64,000 nucleotides of DNA from Anas platyrhynchos (Eukaryota > Chordata > Aves > Anseriformes > Anatidae): NCBI RefSeq assembly GCF_047663525.1, contig NC_092589.1:57407501-57471500 (forward strand), read 5' to 3'. Each line of letters begins with the position of its first letter. Position 1 is the stretch's first letter. Made by a program: the position numbers and the translations under genes. Of the stretch, positions 25,601 through 38,200 are shown piece by piece. Below the pieces are notes generated by a model. It saw only the letters and a list, made by a program, of their open reading frames with translations. It made no database searches and was not told where the DNA came from.

Positions 25601-28569
25601 AGAATTCTTATCATTTTATGGTTTATTGAACTTCTATCTCTACACATTAGCCTTCGTGTATTCCCCCTCAAAGAATGCACTATATGGTGAGTGTAAGCAA
25701 CTGTTTGTTAAACTTACATGACAAGATCTAGCATATTAGTTTGTACTGTGTGATATCCGTATCTTTTTCTTGCCTCATTACTGTTTCAGTTTGCTTTGGA
25801 TTGACATAAGCAGAGGCTGCACTGCTCCTGGGCAATTTAGTATTGGGAATATGAAGGAATACTAAAATCTATACAATTAATAAACTGAATTGAATTCTCT
25901 TGCTCTTCTCTGATGAAGTTTATCGTCAGTATGTTTGCATATAATGCTCAAACTTGTAACTGACTCGTGGACAGCTCTGAAAGAGCAAGAATACTTCACT
26001 CATACTTCATTGTAATAATAAAGTTAATATACTGATATGCTGACGAACTTGACTGAAATATGAAAAACAGGGTGATGGAAAAGTAGGACTTAAGCTGATC
26101 TATAATGTGGGGGCAACTAGGAGGAATGTGCTGTGGAGAGAGGGTTGTACAGCCCCCGTTTAAAGGGAAGTAAATGATTTAAACCTGTAGTGCTTTTTTT
26201 CCCCCTCCCCTAAGTAGAAGATGTAATCTGATTCACATGACGATTATGAAGCATTATTCCTCTCTAACAGATAAAGATTCTGTAAAATAAATATTCATAC
26301 TGAGTGCATTCTCTGCTTTAAGCGAGCACTGAGTTTAAAATATACTGGGAAGTATGATGAGAGACTGTGGAGCTGGTGCTTTCTCCTTTCTCTAAACTTT
26401 TTAGACTTGAGATGAATTAAACTGTTACGTAAAGATGCTCTTTTTTCTGTTAAAGACAAGACAAACGGTTGGGTGAGGATAAAGGGTTGCAAGAAGCATT
26501 AACCTACAGAAGTTACGAAGTAAAAACCTTCCAGGAAAAAGATGTTCTTGACAAGTTGATGGATTGAATTTTACTTGCATGTAATTACAAACAACAGCTA
26601 AGGAGAAACACATTATACAAGAAACTGTGGTCTTGAAAGAGGGCAGAGGGATTTGTCATAAATAGCTAATGGAAAGTATGTGCTTCCTTTTATCTCACAA
26701 TAAGTCCTTCCTTCATCTGTTGCAAGGATGAAAAATAACTGGCTAGTCATTGACTTACGTACAGGGGATTACAACTTTGGTCTACTGTCTTTATCACTTA
26801 GAATGAACAAGTTCATGAAGACTATGATTTTTAAATAAGTATGAACTTTTGAATAATCAGAACAATGAAGTATGACTTAATTATATGCAAGTTGAACTAA
26901 TACGACATGAAACTGCAGAACAGAGGAAATCTGCTTATGCAACACAGAGAATTATCTATCTAAAAATACAAAGCGAGAGTTATTTCATTTCCTTAAATCT
27001 TAAGAACATCATGATGTTGTGGGCTGAATGGTTAAGAATTTACAGGAAAGAATTCTGTGATAGTTCTGTTGCATTGTAGTCATGACTGCCTTTGAAGCTG
27101 AGTCTGTTGCTTCAGTGTTAGATGAGAAGTGCAGCTGTGTTTCTACGTTTAATGTGTTAAATTAACCCTTATTTGTATTTTCCAGAATCACAGTTGAAAG
27201 ACAATCCTGCTTTTTCTATGTTGAACGATTCAGATGATGATGTGATTTATGGGTAAGATTATAGAATACCTGTAGAGAGGATTTTTTTTTTGCATGTTAT
27301 TTTTGTAGTGTTCTTTTCCATATTTGTTAAATAATTGAAGGCTTCGTAGGTTGTTAGTGAAAATAAGCTGCCTAAAGAACAGAAACAGCCTTATTCTGAA
27401 ACAGAGATGCAATGAGGATGTGTGTTATTTTGGTTTTTCTTTTTTGGTTTCTCAAAGGGATTGCCATGGCACTGATACAAACAGGTAAGTATTAGGATGC
27501 TGGTAGGTCATGGGGTGAAGGCAGCAAGAGATGTGAATGGGAAGGAATTCCTTTCAAGTTGGGAAAGATTACAGGAGTCAGGTAGAGTTAGCAAAGGGTC
27601 AGCTCATACAGAAATGCTGCAGAGGATAAAAGCTCGCTCTTCTTAACTGTCTATCACTCTCTGAAATAAAAATAACCCGGTCTAGCAAAACTTCCTGGAC
27701 TTGTGTGAGTTTATGTAATATCAAAAATATAGTATCCCTTAAAAACCCATCCAGGTCATGCCTGCCTTTGCTAGATGCTGAACAAATTCATTATCTGCCC
27801 TTGATGTTTTCACCTTTTACCAAGGACACTGAAGTGGCTCAACAGTGAAGATGGGTTAATACTGCAGAAAGCTGGAGAGAGACTCCGTCAGGGAGTGTAG
27901 TGATAGGACAAGGAGTAAAATGAGAAAAGGCTAGATCTAGAGTAGATATAAGAAAGAAATTAATTACTCAGAGGGTGGTGAGGCCCTGGCACAGGCTACC
28001 CAGAGAAGCTGTGGGTGCCCCATCTCTGGAGGTGCTCAAGGCCAGGCTGGATGGGGCTTTGGGCAGCCTGGCCTGGTGGGAGGTGTTCCTGTCCATGGCA
28101 GGGGGTTGGAGCTAGGTGGTCCTTAAGGCCCCTTCCAACCCAAAGCATTTTGTGATTCCAACTTGAACAAGCTTGTGCTAGAACAACTAGCATTGTCTGA
28201 GATGGCTTGCCTTTGCTTAGTTAGATGGTGTTAGTACCAGCCCGCGTCTGCACTCTGGTCTGTGTCAGTAGTGGCTTGTAGCTGCTGGGATACATTTTGT
28301 TATATACCAGTCTCTGGAGAGAAGTCATATATTTTTCATATACCCAACAAGGAAGCAAAACAAACTTTTTACTCAAGTAACAGTTTAATGCTTCAGTGCT
28401 TTTTCGAACTTCCTTGTTTAGCTTAGATTTAACAAAACTTCAGAACATGGTGATCAGTTAAAAAAAATGAATAAAAAATCTGTTTCACAGGAGTGACTAT
28501 GAAGAAATGCCACTTCAGAATGGCCAAGCTATTAGAGCCAAATATAAAGAGGAATCAGACAGTGATTGA
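4555..28569 (+). CDS. TMEM181: TMEM181 (GOLD-domain seven-helix membrane protein), 17 coding exons
   Basis: Joined coding exons: 4555-4685, 10754-10857, 13049-13104, 14366-14456, 15051-15169, 16291-16407, 18339-18419, 19629-19728, 20443-20573, 21207-21298, 22861-22918, 23591-23693, 23784-23835, 24406-24488, 25597-25686, 27186-27252, 28491-28569. The total is 1554 nt, 517 residues, and every junction is in phase. The protein has a cytosolic-looking basic N-terminus, a hydrophobic segment at about 58-77, a luminal GOLD-like region (about 79-215) with six N-glycosylation sequons, then seven hydrophobic helices and an acidic tail ending ESDSD. I recognise it by close identity to vertebrate TMEM181 (GPR178), a member of the GOST family with GPR107, TMEM87 and Wntless. 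Human TMEM181 was reported as a host factor for cytolethal distending toxin; its normal function is poorly known. All introns are GT-AG except intron 14, which is AT-AC. Confidence 0.96.
5976..6012. repeat. perfect 14-bp inverted repeat
   Basis: Arm TATTAACTCCCCTC at 5976-5989 and its exact reverse complement at 5999-6012, separated by a nine-base loop. It lies in TMEM181 intron 1 between the two alternative first exons, so it would be transcribed only from the upstream promoter. Confidence 0.9.
6440..6900 (+). promoter_or_regulatory. TMEM181: second CpG island, alternative TMEM181 promoter
   Basis: A second GC/CpG-rich block 2 kb downstream of the first, including an 11-G run at about 6585-6596. 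It surrounds a tiny exon whose donor is a consensus GTGAGT. The stretch 4861-6439 between the islands is intron with no gene seen apart from the hairpin at 5976-6012. Confidence 0.75.
6627..6634 (+). CDS. TMEM181: TMEM181 alternative first coding exon (8 nt)
   Basis: The ATG at 6627 is followed by five coding bases and the donor GTGAGT at 6635. Its last two bases leave the same phase as exon 1, so splicing to exon 2 at 10754 reads [12 protein letters not shown] and continues in frame, giving a 476-residue protein without the charged N-terminus. From memory, the human database entry of about 475 residues starts the same way. An out-of-frame ATG at 6614 precedes it in a poor context. Confidence 0.75.
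9003..9899 (+). mobile_element. CR1 LINE fragment, 3' end with internal deletion
   Basis: Degenerate CR1 in gene orientation. It holds part of the ORF2 linker (frames resembling WLNRELW...[13 protein letters not shown]) and then the beginning of the RT up to about 9500. It then jumps to the C-terminal ORF2 region ([16 protein letters not shown]...) and a 3' tail ending in ATTCTGTGG-like sequence near 9899. The RT catalytic core is missing. It lies in TMEM181 intron 1. The rest of that intron (6641-10753) shows no gene. Confidence 0.85.
10754..10857 (+). CDS. TMEM181: TMEM181 coding exon 2
   Basis: Residues 44-78, shared by both isoforms. It contains the first hydrophobic segment (58-77), which acts as signal anchor or signal peptide in the family. 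Acceptor CCATAG, donor GTAAGG. Confidence 0.95.
13049..13104 (+). CDS. TMEM181: TMEM181 coding exon 3
   Basis: Residues 79-97, the start of the luminal domain, with sequon NNS. Acceptor TTGCAG, donor GTAAGA. Introns 2 (10858-13048) and 3 (13105-14365) hold no other gene or clear repeat. Confidence 0.93.
14366..14456 (+). CDS. TMEM181: TMEM181 coding exon 4
   Basis: Residues 98-127, with sequon NLS and the conserved [17 protein letters not shown] stretch of the luminal domain. Acceptor preceded by a T-rich tract; donor GTGAGA. Confidence 0.95.
15051..15169 (+). CDS. TMEM181: TMEM181 coding exon 5
   Basis: Residues 128-167, with sequons NVT and NRT and a luminal Cys. Acceptor ATTACAG, donor GTATGT. 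Confidence 0.94.
16058..16094. repeat. perfect 14-bp inverted repeat
   Basis: Arm TATCAGTTTCTTCT at 16058-16071 with its exact reverse complement at 16081-16094 and a nine-base loop. It lies in TMEM181 intron 5, about 200 bases upstream of exon 6. Confidence 0.9.
16291..16407 (+). CDS. TMEM181: TMEM181 coding exon 6
   Basis: Residues 168-206, with sequons NYT and NIT; the end of the luminal domain. Acceptor TTCACAG, donor GTAAGT. Intron 6 (16408-18338) shows no gene. Confidence 0.95.
18339..18419 (+). CDS. TMEM181: TMEM181 coding exon 7
   Basis: Residues 207-233. Holds most of helix 1 of the seven-helix bundle ([17 protein letters not shown]). Donor GTAAGA. Confidence 0.95.
18833..19058 (-). 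mobile_element. CR1 LINE fragment with internal deletion
   Basis: Reads as CR1 in antisense. The 3' end motif (AGAATCAT...GGTTGGAAAAGAC) is joined after about 50 bases to the RT region (complement of ...FADDTKLG and [13 protein letters not shown]). Almost all of the ORF2 C-terminus has been deleted between the two. Lies in TMEM181 intron 7. Confidence 0.85.
19629..19728 (+). CDS. TMEM181: TMEM181 coding exon 8
   Basis: Residues 234-266: end of helix 1, the conserved cytosolic loop [14 protein letters not shown] and helix 2. Acceptor TTATAG, donor GTAGTT (weak). Confidence 0.95.
20443..20573 (+). CDS. TMEM181: TMEM181 coding exon 9
   Basis: Residues 267-310, with [10 protein letters not shown], the helix 3 region ([18 protein letters not shown]) and the conserved GIRVQ end. 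Donor GTAGGG. Introns 8 (19729-20442) and 9 (20574-21206) contain nothing else recognisable. Confidence 0.96.
21207..21298 (+). CDS. TMEM181: TMEM181 coding exon 10
   Basis: Residues 311-340 plus two bases; helix 4 ([17 protein letters not shown]). Acceptor TAATAG, donor GTAAGT. Confidence 0.96.
21383..21485 (-). mobile_element. CR1 LINE 3'-end fragment
   Basis: About 100 bases of the CR1 3' terminus, with the tail repeat ATAGAATCATAGAAT followed by ATCCTGAGTTGGAAGGGAC. This is the same subfamily motif as the older copy at 57.6 kb. TMEM181 intron 10. Confidence 0.85.
22200..22590 (-). mobile_element. old CR1 LINE fragment
   Basis: Degenerate antisense CR1 3' region. It includes the complement of the KKFFTEKV.. 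/ W..LP.EVVESS motif, the GDLITL.NYL..G block and LEKRRL. The terminal octamer repeat is eroded. TMEM181 intron 10. Confidence 0.8.
22861..22918 (+). CDS. TMEM181: TMEM181 coding exon 11
   Basis: Residues 341-360, with the conserved [11 protein letters not shown] loop before helix 5. Acceptor TTATAG, donor GTAAGT. Confidence 0.95.
23591..23693 (+). CDS. TMEM181: TMEM181 coding exon 12
   Basis: Residues 361-394; helix 5 ([18 protein letters not shown]) and [12 protein letters not shown]. Donor GTAAGT. Confidence 0.96.
23784..23835 (+). CDS. TMEM181: TMEM181 coding exon 13
   Basis: Residues 395-411, the start of helix 6 ([11 protein letters not shown]). The preceding intron is only 90 bases, the shortest in the gene. 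Donor GTAAGG. Confidence 0.95.
24060..24325 (+). mobile_element. CR1 LINE 3' fragment
   Basis: Truncated CR1 in gene orientation. It has the GGTGGTGAGGCCCTGGCACA and GGAGGTGCTCAAGGCCAGG blocks, ending in TTCCAACCCAAACTGTTCTATGA-type sequence. Its subfamily is closely related to the copy at 27.9 kb. TMEM181 intron 13. Confidence 0.9.
24406..24488 (+). CDS. TMEM181: TMEM181 coding exon 14
   Basis: Residues 412-439, the end of helix 6 and the ELSTHYQN loop. The exon ends after one base of Ser440. The next bases, ATATCCTTTT, are a U12-type 5' splice site; read through as GT-AG the frame would hit TGA after six codons. Confidence 0.92.
24489..25596 (+). other. TMEM181: AT-AC (U12-type) intron of TMEM181
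   Basis: The intron begins ATATCCTTTT, the consensus for the minor spliceosome. It ends TTAGTAC, with a branch-site match TCCTTGAC at 25580-25587; its adenosine at 25586 is 10 bases from the 3' end. Removing exactly this interval restores T|CA (Ser440) and the family sequence [14 protein letters not shown]. No GT-AG choice nearby does so. The 1.1 kb interior holds no other feature. Confidence 0.9.
25597..25686 (+). CDS. TMEM181: TMEM181 coding exon 15
   Basis: Residues 440-469; helix 7 ([17 protein letters not shown]) and SPSKNALY. Opens after the AC end of the U12-type intron; donor GTGAGT. Intron 15 (25687-27185) shows no gene. Confidence 0.94.
27186..27252 (+). CDS. TMEM181: TMEM181 coding exon 16
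   Basis: Residues 470-491, the cytosolic tail ([20 protein letters not shown]). Acceptor TTCCAG, donor GTAAGA; ends in phase 2 within a Gly codon. Confidence 0.95.
27458..27484 (+). CDS. TMEM181: candidate 27-nt cassette microexon of TMEM181
   Basis: A long pyrimidine tract (27431-27453) and AAAG acceptor precede it, and a perfect donor CAG/GTAAGT follows. Its length is a multiple of three. In the phase left by exon 16 it has no stop and would insert nine residues, DCHGTDTNR, in the acidic tail between VIYG and SDYEEM. I do not recall this insertion from other species, so it is an inference from splice-site quality and phase. Confidence 0.45.
27890..28160 (+). mobile_element. CR1 LINE 3' fragment
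   Basis: Truncated sense CR1 with GGTGGTGAGGCCCTGGCACA, GGAGGTGCTCAAGGCCAGGC and the end TTGTGATTCC. Lies in TMEM181 intron 16, downstream of the candidate microexon. Confidence 0.9.
28491..28569 (+). CDS. TMEM181: TMEM181 last coding exon
   Basis: Residues 492-517 ([19 protein letters not shown]...ESDSD) and TGA at 28567. This acidic C-terminus is very strongly conserved in the family. Confidence 0.97.
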
Positions 28570-29067
28570 TTTTGATGTCAAGAGACTTGTTCAGCTGGAA
28601 TTAAAGCAATTATGAAGTTTTCCTAGAAGGACCACTTCCTTGGCTTTCCTACAGTCTGCTGTTATCCAAATCCTGGGAAGGACATCTTGCTTCTGTTTAC
28701 AAAGTTAAAAACAGGGAAAAAAAATGCTTGAGAAGGTTGTGGTGGAAACTTAGGAAACCAAAATTTATACACATCTTATAAAATGTCTGACGGCAGGATG
28801 TCTGTGGACTAAAATCTTTGAGTCTAATTCAATTTCAAGGTGTCATTGATTGTATACTGATTTTAAAATTGCTTCTTTGCTGCTTGGTGTTTTTCTTCCC
28901 CCCTTGGGATTATGTGGAACAAAATGTCTTTAATCTCTTGCATTTTGCTAGCTCCTTTGTATATTGTCCTCTGCTGTATGAAGTGCCTCTTTTCCCTTTC
29001 AATTTTGTACCTTAGTCATTGCCATTTGAACTGGAGGCAGGGAATGATGTGCTTTAGGTTTCTCTCT

Positions 29068-29070
29068 CCC

Positions 29071-29101
<31 letters not shown>
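29068..29101. repeat. C11-T23 homopolymer tract
   Basis: Eleven C followed by twenty-three T on the + strand, inside the TMEM181 3' UTR. In RNA this is a strong poly-pyrimidine tract, a likely PTB-type binding site. Confidence 0.95.
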
Positions 29102-29876
29102 AAAGAAATGCAGGAAAACACAGGCTTTCCATTCCTTCTAACAGGTGGTGTAGACTTAAAACCATTCTTTTAACTCATTTAACTGGATTTACTAGGTATG
29201 TTCTATGTGTGAGATACATGCAAATAGTCAAGTTCTGGTGAGCCAAAATCGTCTGTGGTCCAAAATTATTTGTATAACATAGGTTTCATAACATGCTTTA
29301 TCACCACAGCAAAGCTGTTTTGTTAGTTCTGTTTTGTTTTTAAACAGCCCTCTCAAATGAAAATATTTGGGCAGCAACAAATCTCAGAAGGAAGCCAGTA
29401 CTTTTTTTTTTGTTTTTTTTATGATTGTGTGCTGGAGGAGATTGTTACACTTACAAGAATATGGTACAGAGTTTCATAGTGAAGTACAATTTCATATTTC
29501 CAAACATTTCATTTTTAGAGGCTTTTTCTACATCAGAATTGTTCATGAAGTTGTATTAATAGGCAGTTATCTGCTTGGCTGCTCATGTACTGAACTTGTG
29601 TAACAGCTGAGCATGCTCTGTGCATAAACTTCTCTCTCACAGCACAGCTGCCACCCCTACTGCCTGAAATTTTTACGAATACATTTTACGATGATCTGTA
29701 TTCCAGTCTGTGCTGGAAGAATTATACGGGAATTCATTATTCCTAGTACAGTGCTGCTGCTTCTCAGTTTCAAAGCTGTTTTTATCCTCCCACACTACTG
29801 TTCGGCTCTGTATTTAAGCGGATGCTATTTGTTTCTAACTACTTCTGTGTTCTCAAGTACTTGACCTGTCTGAAAG

Positions 29877-29878
<2 letters not shown>

Positions 29879-29909
<31 letters not shown>
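29879..29909. repeat. T31 homopolymer tract
   Basis: Uninterrupted run of 31 T on the + strand in the TMEM181 3' UTR. Length is uncertain in any assembly. Confidence 0.95.
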
Positions 29910-32313
29910 CCTTTTTTAATGGATTCACAACTACAACTTACTCTTGTAGAATCTCTCTGCCCTGCTGCTGTAGAAGACAGTAAGAAGTACTGTTAATATG
30001 TTAGGCACAAAATGATGCTGGCTTATACTAGTAAATCATACTTATGATTGAACTAGTTTAAGCTGAACGGTGCAATGAAGTCCTGCTAGACTTGCTGAAT
30101 TATACTGCGGGGGGAAAGTAGACTTGTTCTGCTTTTGTGCAATGGTTTTAGGCCATTGCAACTGCAGTAACCTCCTTGTAGCTGTTCGGGAGCGTTAAAG
30201 GGATACCTCACAGGGAGCAATTTGCTTACAGAAGACCAAAGGAACTGCTTTATGTGGTTGCATCCTTGCTGTCATAAGAATAGTTCAGATTAAGTCAGTG
30301 ATCTGTTAAAGACAAGTACGGTAAGATTGTGCATGCGTGTGTGTGGAAGCAGTGCAGACCTCTGAATTCTTGGAGGATATTTGGAATTTCAAACTTACTG
30401 TAACAGAGATAATTTGTTAGAAGCCAAAGCGCCCTTATACAATAATGCTAAAACAAAGACAATGCTGGGGTGGGGGTAAATGTCTTGATTAATTGGCATC
30501 AGTTTAGAACATACAGGAAAACCATTACAGAGGTATGCAAGTTTGTGGGGGTTTTGTCAGTGAACTGTACTAAGCTGTACCTTCAGCATTTATTTTCAGT
30601 TTTTTTTTAACAAGTATAGGGGTTGACCTCTTATTCTACAGGAGATACCGTTCTCATTTTATTATTCCCTAGATGATTTTTCTTGGTGCATGTGTGTTTG
30701 AATTTGCAGTCAGACTCTGAAGCCAGCTAGACACTGTTTGTGTATCCCAAGCCCTTCTGACTTCCATTGAAGTGAGTACAGCAATTAGGTCTTCAAAAAT
30801 TCAGATTTACGTGATCCTTATGTATTCAAATCTCTCTCATGTTGTTTAATTCTCTTCTGTGCTGTTTTGAATTGATAAAATACTTGATTTGACAAGTGTG
30901 CAAAGTATACTGCTTCTTATGACAGTTGGAGTTGGTTGTTACACTTGACCCTGAAATAGTGTCATGCTTTGTGAACTCATTAACGAAAAACATGTCTGAT
31001 CTAACTGTGAAATAATGATTTCCAAAGCTGTTTTCAGCCCATTTTACTTGCCATTTTGTCTACCCTCACTTTTCTACATGACTGCATTAAAAATGAAAAC
31101 AGGAGAGCTGAGATAGGGAAATGTGCACTTCAAGTAAGTATCTCACCAAAAATAATTTCCTTGCTAATTTTTTTTAGAGATTATATTTGAGCAACGTTTG
31201 CCATACAAAATAGTTTTGTATTTTAGATGTGCTAGAGTGCAATGGGAAGGTTGGTTGAAGAACTGTCATATCAAATTCAATGCATAGTGAAAAAGCAAAA
31301 GCAGTGAAGCAGGTAGTTCGGCTAGCAAGAAATGTTGATTTCACTGCCCTTATCAGTGAACAATTGGAAAGCAGAGACAGTATCTGAGGAATATTACAGA
31401 ATGGATTGCCAATAGCTTCGGAGTAGGTGGCATAAATTCACTGCTGAGTAGTATGTTGTAACCTAAGGGTAAAACAGAGGCGATCTGGATAAGAAACTAA
31501 TTTGGCTTTCCTTTAGCTACAGTTAAAGGAATTCAGTATCATCTCCAGCCCTCCTGGAGCTGTGTAAAATGAGAAAAGTATACAAACAGGCCTCACAGCG
31601 CATAGGGGTACTGCCCTACAGGAGTTGCTTTCTATTAAATAACTGCAAGACTTCATGTACATTGTGCTCAAGACAGACTCTTAAGAAAGCGGTTATAATT
31701 GAGCATGAACCCATTAATGGCAGTGGTTTTATGTACATGTAGTATGTGCTTTAAAAATGCAGTTGGAATTCCTAGGGCTGGCGAAGAATAGGAAGGAAGC
31801 ATAGAGCTCCATGCAGTAAGGAAGAGCTAGTCCACCAGACCTGCAGAACTAATATGGGGGAGAAATTGAAAGGTGTTTCCAGCTAGAAAAGGTTTTGATC
31901 GGTTATCTCTGAGCCAAAACACAACCTTGAATCCATAACCACCTAGTTTTTGCCCATTTTTTTTTTGCTTATGCCAGTAATAACCTTTGTGTTACTGTAA
32001 AAATTTTAGAGGTTTGTAAATATGTAAAATTTAAGATAAAATATGGAATATTTGTGTACCAAAATGGTATAAAATGTGTAAGATAAATGCTCTGTTTAAT
32101 GAGAAGCTGTAAATTAAATGCTGCTTTGAAAAAGTGTGCATGGGGACGTGTTAAATATTCTGTCTAGAAATTGTGTTAATGATAGCAAATTGTCCATTAT
32201 GTTGGAAAATGTCATCCTAGTATGGAATATGAAGCAAAACTAGTATTTCAAGCAAAAGTTGAGTACTGGGTTTCTTGAAGACTTCATGTGCATAAGCATT
32301 GTTAAATACTCAG

Positions 32314-32319
32314 AATAAA
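32314..32319 (+). terminator. TMEM181: polyadenylation signal of TMEM181
   Basis: AATAAA followed by a T-rich stretch (GTTTTATATCTTTATATCG) and then TTGGTTTTATTT, as expected of a cleavage and downstream element. Confidence 0.7.
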
Positions 32320-32647
32320 GTTTTATATCTTTATATCGTATCTTGGTTTTATTTCCCTTCTCGTGAATGACTACCACTTACATTTTTACTTCGAGTATTT
32401 TCTTATCCAAGTAACCCAGTTTGAACATACATAGGGTTTGAATCTAGGAGGCTGTGTCAGCACAGAGTCACCAGAGAATTGGGGTGGGTGAGTGTTTTTT
32501 ATTGCCTGGGCCTGAAGAGGGAAGGACTGCTTGCTACTATTCCCAAGAAACATGCTAGCCAGCTTACGAAGGGGAACTGGAACTCTTAAAAAATTCCAGA
32601 AGGGTTAAGTTCAAACAAGTCACACCAACGGTTATGAATTTCAATAA

Positions 32648-32653
32648 TTTAAT
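32648..32653 (-). terminator. DYNLT1: likely polyadenylation signal of DYNLT1
   Basis: ATTAAA on the minus strand, followed on that strand by a GT-rich stretch (GTTGGTGTGACTTGTTT). This gives a 3' UTR of about 330-350 nt, close to what I recall for mammalian DYNLT1. AATAAA alternatives on the minus strand lie at 32498-32503 and 32348-32353. Between the TMEM181 and DYNLT1 ends only about 300 bases remain. Confidence 0.5.
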
Positions 32654-32977
32654 GCTAACCAAGAGTACAAAGTGTGAAAGTCAGTGTCTTATTTATATTG
32701 GTCTTAAAAAAGAAATCTAGAGAAAGTGTTTACACTGCAGCAGATTTCAGATTTAGCACCTTAAAGAGAAGTTCTTGAAGTGTTAAGACAGCGTGGCGAC
32801 ACTGGTACGATACCAAGTAAAAACATAAACCATGTAACAGCATGTTTTCACATTTGAAAAAAGTTACGTAAAAAGTATATTAAAACCAGAAGTTGTTCAG
32901 TGCATTCACAGTTTGAGCTGAGATGGAATCAAGTGCTGGAGTAGAAAAGAGTTGAAGGATGACCGATTCCAAGGCAA

Positions 32978-37161
<4,184 letters not shown>

Positions 37162-37210
37162 GGCCCCTCCGCTCCGCTCCGCTCCGCTCCCCGCCTCCCG
37201 GGCCGCGCCC

Positions 37211-37221
37211 AAGATGGCGCC
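37211..37221 (+). promoter_or_regulatory. YY1-like site in the DYNLT1 promoter
   Basis: AAGATGGCGCC, close to the YY1 consensus AAGATGGCGGC, a usual element just downstream of TATA-less start sites. Its ATG also opens an in-frame leader on the + strand. Confidence 0.5.
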
Positions 37222-37235
37222 GTCCCCATAGCAAC
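37222..37235 (+). promoter_or_regulatory. X-box (RFX)-like site in the DYNLT1 promoter
   Basis: GTCCCCATAGCAAC matches the RFX X-box GTNRCC-N2-RGYAAC with one mismatch, at the purine of the left half; the right half AGCAAC is exact. RFX factors drive many ciliary and dynein genes. Confidence 0.4.
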
Positions 37236-37259
37236 GACCCTGGGGTGGTGGGCGCCGCC

Positions 37260-37601
37260 ATGGCGCTGCCCCGGGGGCTGAGGCGCCCAGCGCCGCCCTG
37301 GGTTGTGGCGGTGTCCTGGGAGCTGCTGGGTGGAGGGGGCAGAGGGAGGGACCTCGTGGGTTTGAAAGCAAACCTTGAAAGGAAGGGCTGCGGTCATCGT
37401 GTGCGTCCAGAAACTGGAATAAAAAACAGGGAAAGGAATAAAGAGTCTTTGTGTTCTTACAGCTCCAAGCCAATCTCTATCTCACTCTTATTTTTTTTTA
37501 ACATCACGAATCGAAATTTGGACAATGGAATTAGAGGGTACCCTTTTTACAGTTTATTTTTAGAGTTTATGGACTTGTGTGTGCGCAATTTTTACACATA
37601 A
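37260..37601 (+). other. divergent open frame from the DYNLT1 promoter, probably not coding
   Basis: An ATG in an ideal context (GCCGCCATGG) begins a 113-codon open frame leading away from DYNLT1. I recognise no family in it, and beyond 37400 its composition becomes intron-like. Two AATAAA (37419 and 37436) lie within it, the second followed by a GT-rich stretch, which could end a short promoter-divergent RNA. It might instead overlap the SYTL3 5' leader. Confidence 0.3.
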
Positions 37602-37975
37602 CCCAAATTACCAATGATACGAATTTCTGGGGGGCTGTGTACGCAGTGCTGTCGAGGTTCGGAAGGGGCCAGGTGAAGTGGAGAAATGCTCTGAAGAAAG
37701 CAGAAAATAAATTAATAGGTGCATGCCCAAAGGCCTACACTGAGGCAGGAATAATCAGCCCTGTGAATGAGGCAGGGTGCAGACCAGCTGACATGGTGCC
37801 ATGGAGCAGGGTGTAGAGGGGCATATCAGATACAATTCACCTTGGTCTGACCTGTGAAGCTGCTGTTAAAAAAGGAGGTGCCATGCTGGGAAGTAGTGGA
37901 AGCAGCATTCCTGTTGTACTCTGTGCACTAAGGCATCACAGGGAATACTGCGTCTGATTTTAGACATTGTATTTC

Positions 37976-38200
37976 AAGAATCATCAAGGTTGGAAAAGAC
38001 CTCCAAGATCATCTGGTCCAACCATCCTCCTACCACCAATATCACCCACTAAACCACGTCCCTAAGCACCAGGTCCTTAAACCTTTCTTTAACCCCCCCA
38101 GGGATGGTGACTCCACCACTTCCCAGGGCAACCCCATTCCAATGCCTGACTGCTCTTTCTCAGAAGAAATATCGAATTTCCAACCTAATTTTCCACCTAA
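37976..38200 (-). mobile_element. CR1 LINE 3' fragment
   Basis: Antisense CR1 3' end: AGAATCATCAAGGTTGGAAAAGACCTCCAAGATCATC, then the complement of the [14 protein letters not shown] block and the KKFF.. region. Confidence 0.88.

Larger units (their letters stand above)
28570..32335 (+). other. TMEM181: TMEM181 3' UTR
   Basis: About 3.8 kb of AT-rich sequence between the stop and the first good polyadenylation signal on this strand (AATAAA at 32314-32319). It contains no recognisable gene. It holds long homopolymers: C11 then T23 at 29068-29101 and T31 at 29879-29909. A shorter form ending at the variant ATTAAA near 32113 is possible. Confidence 0.7.
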
